Part shown: in pieces, positions 1 through 6,289 of the stretch
Position numbering within the stretch: the stretch's first letter is position 1
How the letters are laid out: each line of letters begins with the position of its first letter
DNA from: an uncultured Christensenellaceae bacterium
GTDB lineage: Bacteria > Bacillota > Clostridia > Christensenellales > Borkfalkiaceae
Reading direction: 5' to 3'
NCBI GenBank assembly: GCA_910587005.1
Contig: CAJULB010000013.1
Coordinates: forward strand, 1-10,798
Length of the DNA: 10,798 nt
Program-made: the position numbers and the translations under genes
The notes under the pieces: model-generated
What the model saw: the letters and a program-made list of their open reading frames with translations, nothing else
What the model was told of the DNA's origin: nothing
Database searches by the model: none

Positions 1-347
1 ACGGCAGAGAAAAGCAGGTTTACAAGAGCAAGTCGCCCATTCTGGACAACTGCCCTCAGAAGCGCGGCGTATGCCTTTCGGTTACGACAACTACGCCCAA
101 AAAACCTAACTCGGCTATAAGAAAGATTGCAAGAGTGCGCCTTACCAACAAGCAGGAAGGTACCGTATACATTCCCGGCGAAGGTCACAACTTGCAGGAA
201 CACTCTTCCGTTCTTATCAGGGGCGGACGTGTCAAGGATTTGCCCGGCGTTCGTTATCACATTATCCGCGGCGCGCTCGATACCGCAGGCGTTTCCAAAC
301 GTATGCAGGCACGTTCGCGTTACGGCGCTAAAAAGCCTAAAAATTAA
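1..347 (+). CDS. rpsL: 30S ribosomal protein S12, 5'-truncated by window edge
   Basis: S12 lies at the 30S decoding centre, where it contacts the codon-anticodon helix and affects translational accuracy. The readable frame starts at base 3 and gives 114 residues; about ten N-terminal residues lie outside the window. Diagnostic segments are the loops 'TTTTPKKPNSA', 'GEGHNLQEHS' and 'RGGRVKDLPGVRYH', and the basic tail 'RSRYGAKKPKN'. Both lysines classically tied to streptomycin resistance (in PKKPNS and GRVKDLP) are the ordinary sensitive type. A Ser follows 'GVCL' where many S12 proteins have Arg. The stop codon lies inside the left arm of a long inverted repeat. rpsG follows after an unusually long spacer, but gene order is the standard str operon. 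The identification is secure. Confidence 0.97.
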   Translation, partial: GREKQVYKSKSPILDNCPQKRGVCLSVTTTTPKKPNSAIRKIARVRLTNKQEGTVYIPGEGHNLQEHSSVLIRGGRVKDLPGVRYHIIRGALDTAGVSKRMQARSRYGAKKPKN

Positions 348-462
348 AAATATACTGCGCAATACTTTGTCGCGCTGCGCTTTTCTTCGGGTCATTTACG
401 CAAAGTAAACTCCCCTTGAAAATGCTCGCGCTCCTTGTCTTGCTTGCATCTTTTTAATTTTT
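339..462 (+). repeat. Long dispersed hairpin element, copy 1
   Basis: Outer arms are a perfect 12-nt inverted repeat, aaaaattaaaaa (339-350) with tttttaattttt (451-462). The left arm contains the rpsL stop. Inside are gcaa (359-362) with ttgc (440-443), ttttc (381-385) with gaaaa (418-422), and an apical stem tttac (395-399) with gtaaa (405-409). A related element with the same layout lies after fusA (3366-3484). Shared words include 'gcaatac', a following 'gtc', 'cgcgct' and 'cttgtcttgc'. The T-rich right end could terminate transcription or protect the rpsL 3' end; that role is inference. Confidence 0.7.
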
Positions 463-701
463 TTCAACAGCTTAACATTTTAATAAAACACACTACTTGA
501 TTTCGGAGTATTGAACCCTTACCGAGATAAAAGTAGGCAGTATTTGCAAGGCGCAGCCTTGCAGAGAAGGTTTGCTACTTCGTTTTAAGTCCTTGCGGCG
601 GCGAAGCAAGCAATAGCTTATTTAAGGTAAACCCCTTAAAACAACTTAATAAAATTAAAAAACAGAATTCGTTATGGAAGTGCAAGGTTTGTTCTTAGAA
701 T
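463..701 (+). promoter_or_regulatory. rpsL-rpsG spacer with mutually exclusive hairpins
   Basis: No gene is seen in this stretch. It holds several hairpins: ctactt (493-498) with aagtag (531-536); gcaaggc (546-552) with gccttgc (556-562), closed by a 3-nt loop; cttgc (592-596) with gcaag (606-610); and tttaagg (621-627) with ccttaaa (634-640). The segment aagtag at 531-536 can also pair with a second ctactt at 575-580, enclosing the gcaaggc hairpin, so two folds exclude each other. In E. coli, S7 represses its operon by binding the rpsL-rpsG spacer. A similar role here is only an inference, since no sequence similarity to that site was seen. Confidence 0.35.
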
Positions 702-733
702 AATCAGATTCTTCGGCAAGCCTCAGAATGACA
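702..733 (-). repeat. Short dispersed repeat, tcattctgag type
   Basis: Read on the minus strand, this begins tgtcattctgaggcttgcc and ends aagaatctgatt. It nearly matches the + strand unit at 4915-4945, with about three differences over 31 nt, and belongs to the same family as the units at 5086-5216. It ends only 17 nt before the rpsG Shine-Dalgarno sequence (aggagg, 751-756), so it forms part of the rpsG leader. Confidence 0.75.
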
Positions 734-761
734 GCATTTCCAAAACAGAGAGGAGGATTTT

Positions 762-1232
762 ATGCCCAGAAGAGGCGGCGTTCCCAAGAGGGACGTATTA
801 CCCGACCCCGTGTACAATTCCAAGGTTGTAACAAAGCTTATCAACCAGATTATGTACGACGGCAAGCGCGGAACTGCACAGAATATAGTTTACGGCGCTT
901 TTGATATTATGAGCAACAAGCTCGGCAAAGACGCTATGGAAATTTTCGAACAGGCTATGAACAACATTATGCCCGTTCTGGAAGTTAAGGCAAGGAGAGT
1001 AGGCGGTGCAAACTATCAGGTGCCCATCGAAATCAGACCCGAAAGACGTCAGACGCTGGCTATCCGCTGGCTGGTTATTGCAACCCGCAAAAGAAGCGAA
1101 CGCGAAACCGCGCAGAAACTCGCGGCAGAGCTTATGGACGCTTACAACAACACCGGCGGCGCGGTAAAGAAGAAGGAAGATACGCACAGAATGGCAGAAG
1201 CCAACAAGGCGTTCGCTCACTTCAGATTTTAA
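762..1232 (+). CDS. rpsG: 30S ribosomal protein S7
   Basis: S7 is a primary 16S-binding protein that nucleates assembly of the 30S head and sits near the E-site mRNA exit. The product has 156 residues, the usual bacterial length. It begins 'MPRRGGVPKRDVLPDPVYNS' and contains the typical helices 'GGANYQVPIEIRPERRQ' and 'LAIRWLVIATRKRSE', then 'KKKEDTHRMAEANKAFAHFRF' at the end, lacking the long tail of enterobacterial S7. The start is fixed by a near-perfect Shine-Dalgarno sequence, aggagg, five bases upstream. fusA begins 16 nt after the stop, so the two are almost certainly cotranscribed. The upstream spacer carries repeats and hairpins, which may affect coupling to rpsL. Confidence 0.98.
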   Translation: MPRRGGVPKRDVLPDPVYNSKVVTKLINQIMYDGKRGTAQNIVYGAFDIMSNKLGKDAMEIFEQAMNNIMPVLEVKARRVGGANYQVPIEIRPERRQTLAIRWLVIATRKRSERETAQKLAAELMDAYNNTGGAVKKKEDTHRMAEANKAFAHFRF

Positions 1233-1248
1233 GATTTGAGGGAAAATT

Positions 1249-3357
1249 ATGGCAAGAGATTACGATTTATTGCATACAAGAAATATCGGTATTATGGCGC
1301 ACATCGACGCGGGTAAAACCACCACGACAGAGCGTATCCTTTACTATACCGGTATCAACCATAAAATAGGCGAAACCCATGACGGTTCCGCTACTATGGA
1401 CTGGATGGTTCAGGAGCAGGAGCGCGGTATTACCATTACTTCCGCGGCAACTACCTGCCACTGGACAAGAACGGGACAGACAAAGAAAGACGAGTGCCGT
1501 ATCAACATTATCGATACTCCGGGACACGTTGACTTCACCGTTGAAGTCGAGCGTTCTTTGCGCGTACTCGACGGCGCGGTCGCAACCTTCTGCGCGAAGG
1601 GCGGCGTAGAGCCCCAGTCCGAAACAGTTTGGCGTCAGGCGGACAAGTATAAGGTTCCCCGCATTGCGTACGTCAACAAAATGGATATCAACGGCGCGAA
1701 TTTCCCCCGCGCGGTACAGATGATGAAAGAAAGGCTTTCGGCTAACCCCGTGCCTATCGAACTGCCCATTGGTAAGGAAGATACCTTCCGCGGAATCGTA
1801 GACCTTATCGAAATGAACGCCGAAATTTACGACAGCGACGACGGCAAGCAGTACCACACCGACGCTATCCCCGCAGATATGCAGGCGGAAGCGGAAGAAG
1901 CTCATATGGCTGTTATGGAAGCGGCTGCCGAGGGCGACGACGCACTTATGGAAAAGTTCCTTGAAACTATGGAACTCACCCCCGAAGAAATCCGTACGGG
2001 ACTTCGCAAGGCGACAATCGCAATGAAGTGCACGCCCGTTTTGTGCGGTTCTTCCTATAAAAACAAGGGCGTTCAGATGCTTTTGGACGCGGTTATCGAC
2101 TTTTTGCCCTCGCCCGTCGACGTTGCGCACGTTCAGGGCGTTAACCCCGATAACGGTGCAGCGGAAGAGAGAAAAACTTCCGACGACGAACCGTTTGCGG
2201 GACTTGCTTTCAAAATCGCAACCGACCCGTTTGTCGGCCGTTTGGCGTATTTCAGAGCATACTCTGGCGTTCTGGACGCAGGTTCCTACGTTTACAACTC
2301 CACCAAAGGCAAGAAAGAGCGCGTAGGACGTCTTGTACAGATGCACGCAAACTCGCGTATGGAAATTCCCAAGATTTACTCGGGCGATATCTGCGCGATT
2401 GTAGGTCTTAAAGATACCACCACGGGCGACACGCTCTGCGACGAGAAGCACCCCATCGTGCTTGAACAGATGACGTTCTCCGACCCCGTTATCCAGCTTT
2501 CAATCGAGCCTAAAACAAAGGCGGGTCAGGAAAAAATGACTTTGGCGCTTATCAAGCTTGCCGAAGAAGACCCCACTTTCAAAACCTACACCGACCAGGA
2601 AACCGGTCAGACCATTATCGCGGGTATGGGCGAGCTGCACCTTGACATTATCGTTGACAGACTTCTGCGCGAATTCAAGGTTGAAGCAAACGTCGGCGCT
2701 CCTCAGGTTGCGTACCGCGAAACTATCCGTCAGGCGGTTGACTGCGAAGGTATGTACAAGCGCCAGTCGGGCGGTAAAGGTCAGTACGGTCACTGCAAGC
2801 TTCATATGATTCCCGGCGAACCCGGTTCGGGCTACGTATTCGAGGATTTGACTGTCGGCGGTTCTATTCCCAAGGAATATATCCCCGCAATCGACAAGGG
2901 TATCCGCGGTGCGGCTAAAAACGGCTTCCTTGCGGGCTATGAAGTTGTAGACTTTAAAATTCAGGTTTACGACGGAAGCTATCACGAAGTCGACTCTTCG
3001 GAAATGGCGTTCCAGATTGCAGGCTCTATGGGCTTTAAGGACGGTATGGCTAAGGCAAAGGCCGTTCTGCTCGAACCCATTATGAAGGTTGAAGTTATCA
3101 CTCCCGACGACTATTTCGGCGATATTATGGGCAACGTAACCGCACGCCGCGGAACTATCGTTTCCACGGACGACAGAGCGGGCGCAAAGGTTGTAGACGC
3201 GGAAGTTCCTCTTTCGGAGATGTTCGGCTATGCAACCGACCTTCGTTCCAGAACGCAGGGCCGCGGTCAGTTCACAATGCAGTTCGACCACTACGCGGAA
3301 GTGCCCAAGAGCGTTGCGGACAAGGTTATCGGCGACAGAGCTAAGAGAAACTCTTAA
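1249..3357 (+). CDS. fusA: Elongation factor G
   Basis: EF-G is the cytosolic GTPase that drives tRNA-mRNA translocation and, with RRF, ribosome recycling. The 702-residue length is normal. GTPase motifs are in order: P-loop AHIDAGKT (about 17-24), switch I RGITI (about 59-63), DTPGH (89-93), NKMD (143-146) and the G5-type GSS before the 'GVQMLLDAVIDFLPSP' helix. Domain IV shows the 'GGKGQYGH' strand and the 'YHEVDSSEMAFQIA' segment near the tip that enters the A site. The C-terminal 'RSRTQGRGQFTM' region of domain V is intact. A short polar stretch, 'RTGQTKKDECR', sits between switch I and DTPGH. gaggg lies just upstream of the ATG. The gene belongs to the str operon after rpsG. Long open frames on the opposite strand are codon-usage shadows. 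Confidence 0.99.
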   Translation: MARDYDLLHTRNIGIMAHIDAGKTTTTERILYYTGINHKIGETHDGSATMDWMVQEQERGITITSAATTCHWTRTGQTKKDECRINIIDTPGHVDFTVEVERSLRVLDGAVATFCAKGGVEPQSETVWRQADKYKVPRIAYVNKMDINGANFPRAVQMMKERLSANPVPIELPIGKEDTFRGIVDLIEMNAEIYDSDDGKQYHTDAIPADMQAEAEEAHMAVMEAAAEGDDALMEKFLETMELTPEEIRTGLRKATIAMKCTPVLCGSSYKNKGVQMLLDAVIDFLPSPVDVAHVQGVNPDNGAAEERKTSDDEPFAGLAFKIATDPFVGRLAYFRAYSGVLDAGSYVYNSTKGKKERVGRLVQMHANSRMEIPKIYSGDICAIVGLKDTTTGDTLCDEKHPIVLEQMTFSDPVIQLSIEPKTKAGQEKMTLALIKLAEEDPTFKTYTDQETGQTIIAGMGELHLDIIVDRLLREFKVEANVGAPQVAYRETIRQAVDCEGMYKRQSGGKGQYGHCKLHMIPGEPGSGYVFEDLTVGGSIPKEYIPAIDKGIRGAAKNGFLAGYEVVDFKIQVYDGSYHEVDSSEMAFQIAGSMGFKDGMAKAKAVLLEPIMKVEVITPDDYFGDIMGNVTARRGTIVSTDDRAGAKVVDAEVPLSEMFGYATDLRSRTQGRGQFTMQFDHYAEVPKSVADKVIGDRAKRNS

Positions 3358-3365
3358 TAATTGCT

Positions 3366-3484
3366 AAACGCATATAAACTTCGCAATACGGCGTCAAGTT
3401 TACGTTTTCCTTGCTCGTGTACGTCATTGTACACGTCGCTTCGGAAAGCCGCGCTTTTCTTGTCTTGCTCGTTTCTATGCGTTT
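3366..3484 (+). repeat. Long dispersed hairpin element, copy 2
   Basis: Outer arms are a perfect 9-nt inverted repeat, aaacgcata (3366-3374) with tatgcgttt (3476-3484). Inside are gcaa (3383-3386) with ttgc (3465-3468), caag (3395-3398) with cttg (3459-3462), gttttcc (3404-3410) with ggaaagc (3443-3449, one G-U), and an apical perfect 7-bp stem cgtgtac (3416-3422) with gtacacg (3429-3435). Layout and several words are shared with the element at 339-462, but arm and apical sequences differ while pairing is kept. Confidence 0.75.
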
Positions 3485-3490
3485 GGATAT

Positions 3491-3546
3491 AGCGGCGGGG
3501 GAAGTATTCCGCCGTTACCAAAATTTTTCAAAAATTGCGTTTTTTT
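3491..3546 (+). terminator. Possible weak terminator of rpsL-rpsG-fusA
   Basis: A GC stem cggcgg (3493-3498) with ccgccg (3509-3514), extendable by two weak pairs, is followed by an A/T stem aattttt (3522-3528) with aaaaatt (3530-3536). A run of seven T (3540-3546) comes next. The T run is far from the GC stem and only the A/T stem lies close, so termination may be partial. That would leave tuf served both by read-through and by its own promoter. Confidence 0.35.
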
Positions 3547-3548
3547 AT

Positions 3549-3577
3549 TTGTGTTTTCGATAATTTTAATATATAAT
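3549..3577 (+). promoter_or_regulatory. tuf promoter
   Basis: A perfect -10 box TATAAT (3572-3577) lies 17 nt after a -35-like TTGTGT (3549-3554; first three bases match the consensus) in AT-rich DNA. Predicted transcription start is near 3584, giving a leader of about 109 nt. tuf would then be transcribed separately from, or in addition to, the upstream str genes. Confidence 0.65.
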
Positions 3578-3617
3578 ATCGTTGACGCGGAAAAGGCGCG
3601 TAAAAAGCAGCAAAGTT

Positions 3618-3659
3618 AATGATAGATAGCTGCGACGCCGTAAGGCGGAAGTTATCATT
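3618..3659 (+). promoter_or_regulatory. Stem-loop in the tuf leader
   Basis: An outer stem aatgata (3618-3624) with tatcatt (3653-3659) encloses an inner stem cgcc (3636-3639) with ggcg (3644-3647), capped by the 4-nt loop gtaa. It lies between the predicted tuf start site and the tuf Shine-Dalgarno sequence (aaggag, 3678-3683). A role in mRNA stability or translation is possible but not shown by sequence. It resembles no riboswitch I recognise. Confidence 0.4.
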
Positions 3660-3692
3660 TTAATATTTTATATTTAAAAGGAGAAACAAAAA

Positions 3693-4904
3693 ATGGCAAA
3701 GGCTAAGTACGACAACAGCAAGCCCCACGTTAACATTGGCACAATCGGCCACGTTGACCACGGCAAGACCACTCTGACCGCAGCTATCACTATGGTAATG
3801 GCGTGCAAAGGTCAGGCAGCAAAGATGAAATACGACGAGATTGATAAAGCTCCCGAAGAGAAGGCTCGTGGTATAACAATTAACACGGCACACGTTGAAT
3901 ATCAGACGGACAAACGTCACTATGCACACGTTGACTGCCCGGGACACGCTGACTACGTTAAAAACATGATTACGGGCGCTGCTCAGATGGACGGCGCAAT
4001 CCTCGTAGTTGCTGCAACCGACGGTCCCATGCCCCAGACCAGAGAGCACATTCTGCTTTCCCGTCAGGTAGGCGTTCCTTACATTGTAGTATTCCTTAAC
4101 AAGTGCGACCAGATGGACGACCCCGAACTTTTGGAGCTCGTTGAAATGGAAATCACCGATACGCTTGAAGCACAGGGCTTCAAAGATTGCCCCATTATCA
4201 GAGGTTCGGCTTTGAAAGCGCTTGAAAAAGCTTCTTCGGGCTGCCCCGACGCAGAAGTTCTTGCAGCTCCCGAATGCCAGTGCATTCTTCAGCTTATGGA
4301 CACCATCGACAGCTTCATTCCCACCCCTGAAAGAGATACGGCTAAGCCCTTCCTTCTTCCCGTGGAAGACGTATTCACCATTTCCGGCCGCGGCACCGTT
4401 GCAACCGGCAGAGTAGAGAGAGGAACCGCGCACGTAGGCGACCCCGCTGAAATCGTAGGACTTATCGAAAAGCCCGTTTCCACGACTATTACCGGTCTTG
4501 AAATGTTCCACAAGAGCGTTGACGAAGCTATCGCAGGCTTCAACGTAGGCGCGCTTCTTCGTGGTATCGACAGAAAGGGTATTGAAAAAGGACAGGTTCT
4601 TGCTAAACCCGGCACCGTTAAAACCGCTACTAAGTTCACCGCTCAGGTTTACGTTCTTAAAGCAGACGAAGGCGGCCGCCATACGCCGTTCTTCAACCAC
4701 TACCGTCCTCAGTTCTTCATCAGAACGACTGACGTTACGGGTTCTATCGAGCTTCCCGCAGGCGTAGAAATGGTTATGCCCGGCGATAACGTAGAAATTA
4801 CCGTTGAGCTTATCAAGCCCGTTGCAGTTGAAGAAAAACTGCGTTTCGCTATCCGCGAAGGCGGCAGAACGGTTGGTTCCGGTACTATCGTTAAGGTTCT
4901 CTAA
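3693..4904 (+). CDS. tuf: Elongation factor Tu
   Basis: EF-Tu delivers aminoacyl-tRNA to the ribosomal A site as a GTP ternary complex. GTPase motifs are GHVDHGKT (19-26), switch I RGITIN (59-64), DCPGH with the catalytic His (81-85), NKCD (136-139) and the G5 segment GSALKALE (171-178). Domains 2 and 3 are complete, with 'GRGTVATGRVERG', 'GGRHTPFF', 'YRPQFFIRTTDVTG' and the C-terminal 'LRFAIREGGRTVGSG'. At 403 residues it is slightly longer than usual (about 394-400). The extra residues follow GSALKALE, in a Cys-containing linker (about 179-197) before domain 2. aaggag nine bases upstream supports the start. The gene probably has its own promoter (3549-3577) and ends at the terminator at 5000-5036. 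An antisense open frame spanning it is a codon-usage shadow. Confidence 0.98.
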   Translation: MAKAKYDNSKPHVNIGTIGHVDHGKTTLTAAITMVMACKGQAAKMKYDEIDKAPEEKARGITINTAHVEYQTDKRHYAHVDCPGHADYVKNMITGAAQMDGAILVVAATDGPMPQTREHILLSRQVGVPYIVVFLNKCDQMDDPELLELVEMEITDTLEAQGFKDCPIIRGSALKALEKASSGCPDAEVLAAPECQCILQLMDTIDSFIPTPERDTAKPFLLPVEDVFTISGRGTVATGRVERGTAHVGDPAEIVGLIEKPVSTTITGLEMFHKSVDEAIAGFNVGALLRGIDRKGIEKGQVLAKPGTVKTATKFTAQVYVLKADEGGRHTPFFNHYRPQFFIRTTDVTGSIELPAGVEMVMPGDNVEITVELIKPVAVEEKLRFAIREGGRTVGSGTIVKVL

Positions 4905-4914
4905 TTTAAAAATA

Positions 4915-4945
4915 GTCATTCCGAGGCTTGCCGAGGAATCAGATT
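4915..4945 (+). repeat. Short dispersed repeat, tcattccgag type
   Basis: The unit reads gtcattccgaggcttgccg, then aggaatcagatt, starting 10 nt after the tuf stop. It is the near match of the minus-strand unit at 702-733 and related to the units at 5086-5216. It lies between the tuf stop and the tuf terminator, so it should be transcribed in the tuf 3' UTR. Confidence 0.75.
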
Positions 4946-4999
4946 ATAGTTTATAACGCTGATTAAGGCGTAAAAATTAAATTAATTCGAAGCAAAAAG

Positions 5000-5036
5000 C
5001 CCGCGCAAGGTTATATCTTGTGCGGGTTGCATTTTT
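5000..5036 (+). terminator. Intrinsic terminator of tuf
   Basis: A 10-bp stem cccgcgcaag (5000-5009) with cttgtgcggg (5017-5026, one G-U), loop gttatat, is followed closely by a T run (5032-5036) after ttgca. It is about 95 nt downstream of the tuf stop, on the + strand. Confidence 0.85.
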
Positions 5037-5085
5037 ATGTGCGGTTATAAGTTTATAAAGCAATATATCGTTTGCTTTTACTGCT

Positions 5086-5171
5086 GTCATTCTGAGCGAC
5101 AGCGTAAGGAGCGAAGCGACGGAATAGCGATTGTTACGCGTAGCGTCAATCGCGTCAGAATCTGATTGTCC
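5086..5171 (+). repeat. Dispersed repeat with extended internal part
   Basis: This unit starts gtcattctgagcgacagcg and ends cagaatctgattgtcc, the ends shared with the shorter unit at 5182-5216. Its middle is expanded and includes a hairpin gcgattg (5127-5133) with caatcgc (5147-5153). It lies in the non-coding stretch after tuf. Confidence 0.75.
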
Positions 5172-5181
5172 TTAACTTAGT

Positions 5182-5216
5182 GTCATTCTGAGCGTCAGCG
5201 AAGAATCTGATTGTCC
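5182..5216 (+). repeat. Dispersed repeat, basic unit
   Basis: The unit begins gtcattctgagcgtcagcg and ends aagaatctgattgtcc. It is a direct repeat of the outer parts of 5086-5171, only 10 nt downstream of it, and a clear family member of the units at 702-733 and 4915-4945. Confidence 0.8.
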
Positions 5217-5241
5217 TGTGCGGTCACCCCCCCTTTTACAG

Positions 5242-5328
5242 GTCATTTCGAGCGCAGTCGAGAAATCCCCACGTGTAAGCGCATAAAAGTTTGGGATTTC
5301 TCCGCTCGCTTCGCTCGGTCGAAATGAC
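5242..5328 (+). repeat. Inverted pair of dispersed repeats
   Basis: Left half (5242-5270) begins gtcatttcgagcgcagtcg and continues into agaaatcccc. Right half (5293-5328) is an inverted relative, running from gggatttctccgctcgc to gtcgaaatgac. The pair could fold into a long imperfect hairpin with about 22 nt between the halves. Just upstream is a run of seven C (5227-5233). Confidence 0.75.
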
Positions 5329-5359
5329 GAAAATGATGCTTACGTTATAAGTCACAATC

Positions 5360-5394
5360 AGATGCTTCCGCAAGCGTCAGCATGACACGTTTCA
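5360..5394 (-). repeat. Dispersed repeat, gatgcttccgcaagc type
   Basis: agatgcttccgcaagcgtca, then gcatgacacgtttca, matches the unit at 6214-6248 at 33 of 35 positions by eye. Read on the minus strand, it is a member of the same tcat-ctgacgc family as the neighbouring repeats. Confidence 0.8.
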
Positions 5395-5416
5395 ATAAAT
5401 ATGTAACAAATTTTAA

Positions 5417-5460
5417 AGCCGCCCGCGCTTTTTAAAAAAAGCGCGGGCGGCTGTTTTTTT
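5417..5460 (+). terminator. Strong intrinsic terminator, no obvious + strand gene
   Basis: A near-perfect stem of 17 bp: gccgcccgcgc plus ttttt (5418-5433) pairs with aaaaa plus gcgcgggcggc (5436-5451), with one extra A-T pair outside and only aa between the arms. Seven T follow at 5454-5460. The orientation suits + strand transcripts such as tuf read-through. On the minus strand it lies just past the nth stop, but there the stem is followed by a poor T tract. It may serve both directions. Confidence 0.8.
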
Positions 5461-5502
5461 ATTCAATATCATTTACAGGCAGATTCTTCACTGCGTTCAA
5501 AA

Positions 5503-6129
5503 TTACAAATTTTCAAAATATTTGCAGTATTCTTTCAAAGTGCAGTTTAAGCAGTCGGGTTTTTGCGAGTGGCAAACCTTTCTTCCGTGCCAAATCAAAA
5601 AATGGTGCGCCTTAGACCACATATTTTGGGGAATAACCGCGCGAAGCCCTTCTTCAACCTTTGCGGGCGTTTTACCCTCGGCAATTCCCAGACGGTTGGA
5701 AACGCGGAAAACATGCGTATCGACAGCTATTGCATCTCCGCCGAAAGCCACAGCATACACAACGTTTGCGGTTTTTTGACCAACTCCCGCAAGGGTTTTA
5801 AGTTCTTCGAGGGTGGAAGGCACTTCACCGCCGTATTTTGCAAGTATATCCGCCGAAGCCGAAAGTATATGCGCGGACTTGTTGCGGTAAAACCCGCATG
5901 AAAATATATATTTTTCAAGCTGTTCACGCGTAAGACAAAGCATTGTCTGCGGCGTGTTATGTTCTTCAAAAAGCACTTTCGTAACTTTGTTTACGCGCTC
6001 GTCCGTGCACTGCGCCGACAAAATTACCGCAACCAGCAACTCGTAAGGCGTGCGGTAAATCAGCGCGGGCTTTGCGTCGGGGTAAAGCGTTTCAAATTCG
6101 TTCAAAAGCTTTTGTATATCCTGTTTCAT
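5503..6129 (-). CDS. nth: Endonuclease III (DNA glycosylase/AP lyase)
   Basis: This base-excision repair enzyme removes oxidised pyrimidines and cleaves the abasic strand by beta-elimination. The 208-residue protein has the complete family set: helix-hairpin-helix with catalytic Lys119 in LAGVGQKTANVV, catalytic Asp137 in AVDTHVFRVSNRLG, the N-terminal LLVAVILSAQCTDERVN segment, and four [4Fe-4S] ligands in a C-X6-C-X2-C-X5-C pattern (Cys186, 193, 196, 202). The ATG at 6129 has no convincing Shine-Dalgarno sequence. Instead a good promoter ends 6 nt before it (6136-6164), suggesting leaderless translation. Downstream lies the stem at 5417-5460. The DUF3343 gene is 160 nt upstream on the same strand, so partial cotranscription is possible. 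The identification is firm. Confidence 0.97.
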   Translation of the reverse strand: MKQDIQKLLNEFETLYPDAKPALIYRTPYELLVAVILSAQCTDERVNKVTKVLFEEHNTPQTMLCLTREQLEKYIFSCGFYRNKSAHILSASADILAKYGGEVPSTLEELKTLAGVGQKTANVVYAVAFGGDAIAVDTHVFRVSNRLGIAEGKTPAKVEEGLRAVIPQNMWSKAHHFLIWHGRKVCHSQKPDCLNCTLKEYCKYFENL

Positions 6130-6135
6130 AGCCTG

Positions 6136-6164
6136 ATTTTAGCATATCGTTCGTAAAAAATCAA
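6136..6164 (-). promoter_or_regulatory. nth promoter placed for a leaderless mRNA
   Basis: Read on the minus strand: -35 TTGATT (6159-6164), a 17-nt spacer ending in TGC (extended -10), -10 TAAAAT (6136-6141), then six bases (caggct) and the nth ATG. RNA polymerase usually starts about 7 nt past the -10 box, which places the transcription start on or next to the A of the ATG. Confidence 0.6.
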
Positions 6165-6213
6165 GCGGTTGTTTTGTGCGGAAATGCCTTAACAAGCGTC
6201 GTAAACCACTTTG

Positions 6214-6248
6214 AGATGCTTCCGCAAGCGTCAGCATAACGCGTTTCA
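6214..6248 (-). repeat. Dispersed repeat, gatgcttccgcaagc type, second copy
   Basis: agatgcttccgcaagcgtca, then gcataacgcgtttca, differs from the unit at 5360-5394 at two positions. It lies between the DUF3343 stop and the nth promoter, in a 160-nt spacer that otherwise shows no gene. Confidence 0.8.
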
Positions 6249-6289
6249 CCGTTTTGAAAGTATGTCCGTCAGGGCGGAAAAAGTGCGGT

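Noticed and set aside
1267..2451. 394-aa open frame antisense to fusA, and another at 2500-3291
   Set aside because: Both lie wholly within fusA on the opposite strand, have no recognisable domains, and are explained by its codon usage (few stop complements).
3660..4919. 419-aa open frame antisense to the whole of tuf
   Set aside because: Striking length, but Ser/Val/Asn/Phe-rich with no family features. EF-Tu on the + strand is unmistakable and highly biased codons create such shadows.
5086..5216. CRISPR-like array
   Set aside because: Units differ in length and orientation, spacing is irregular and no cas gene is present.
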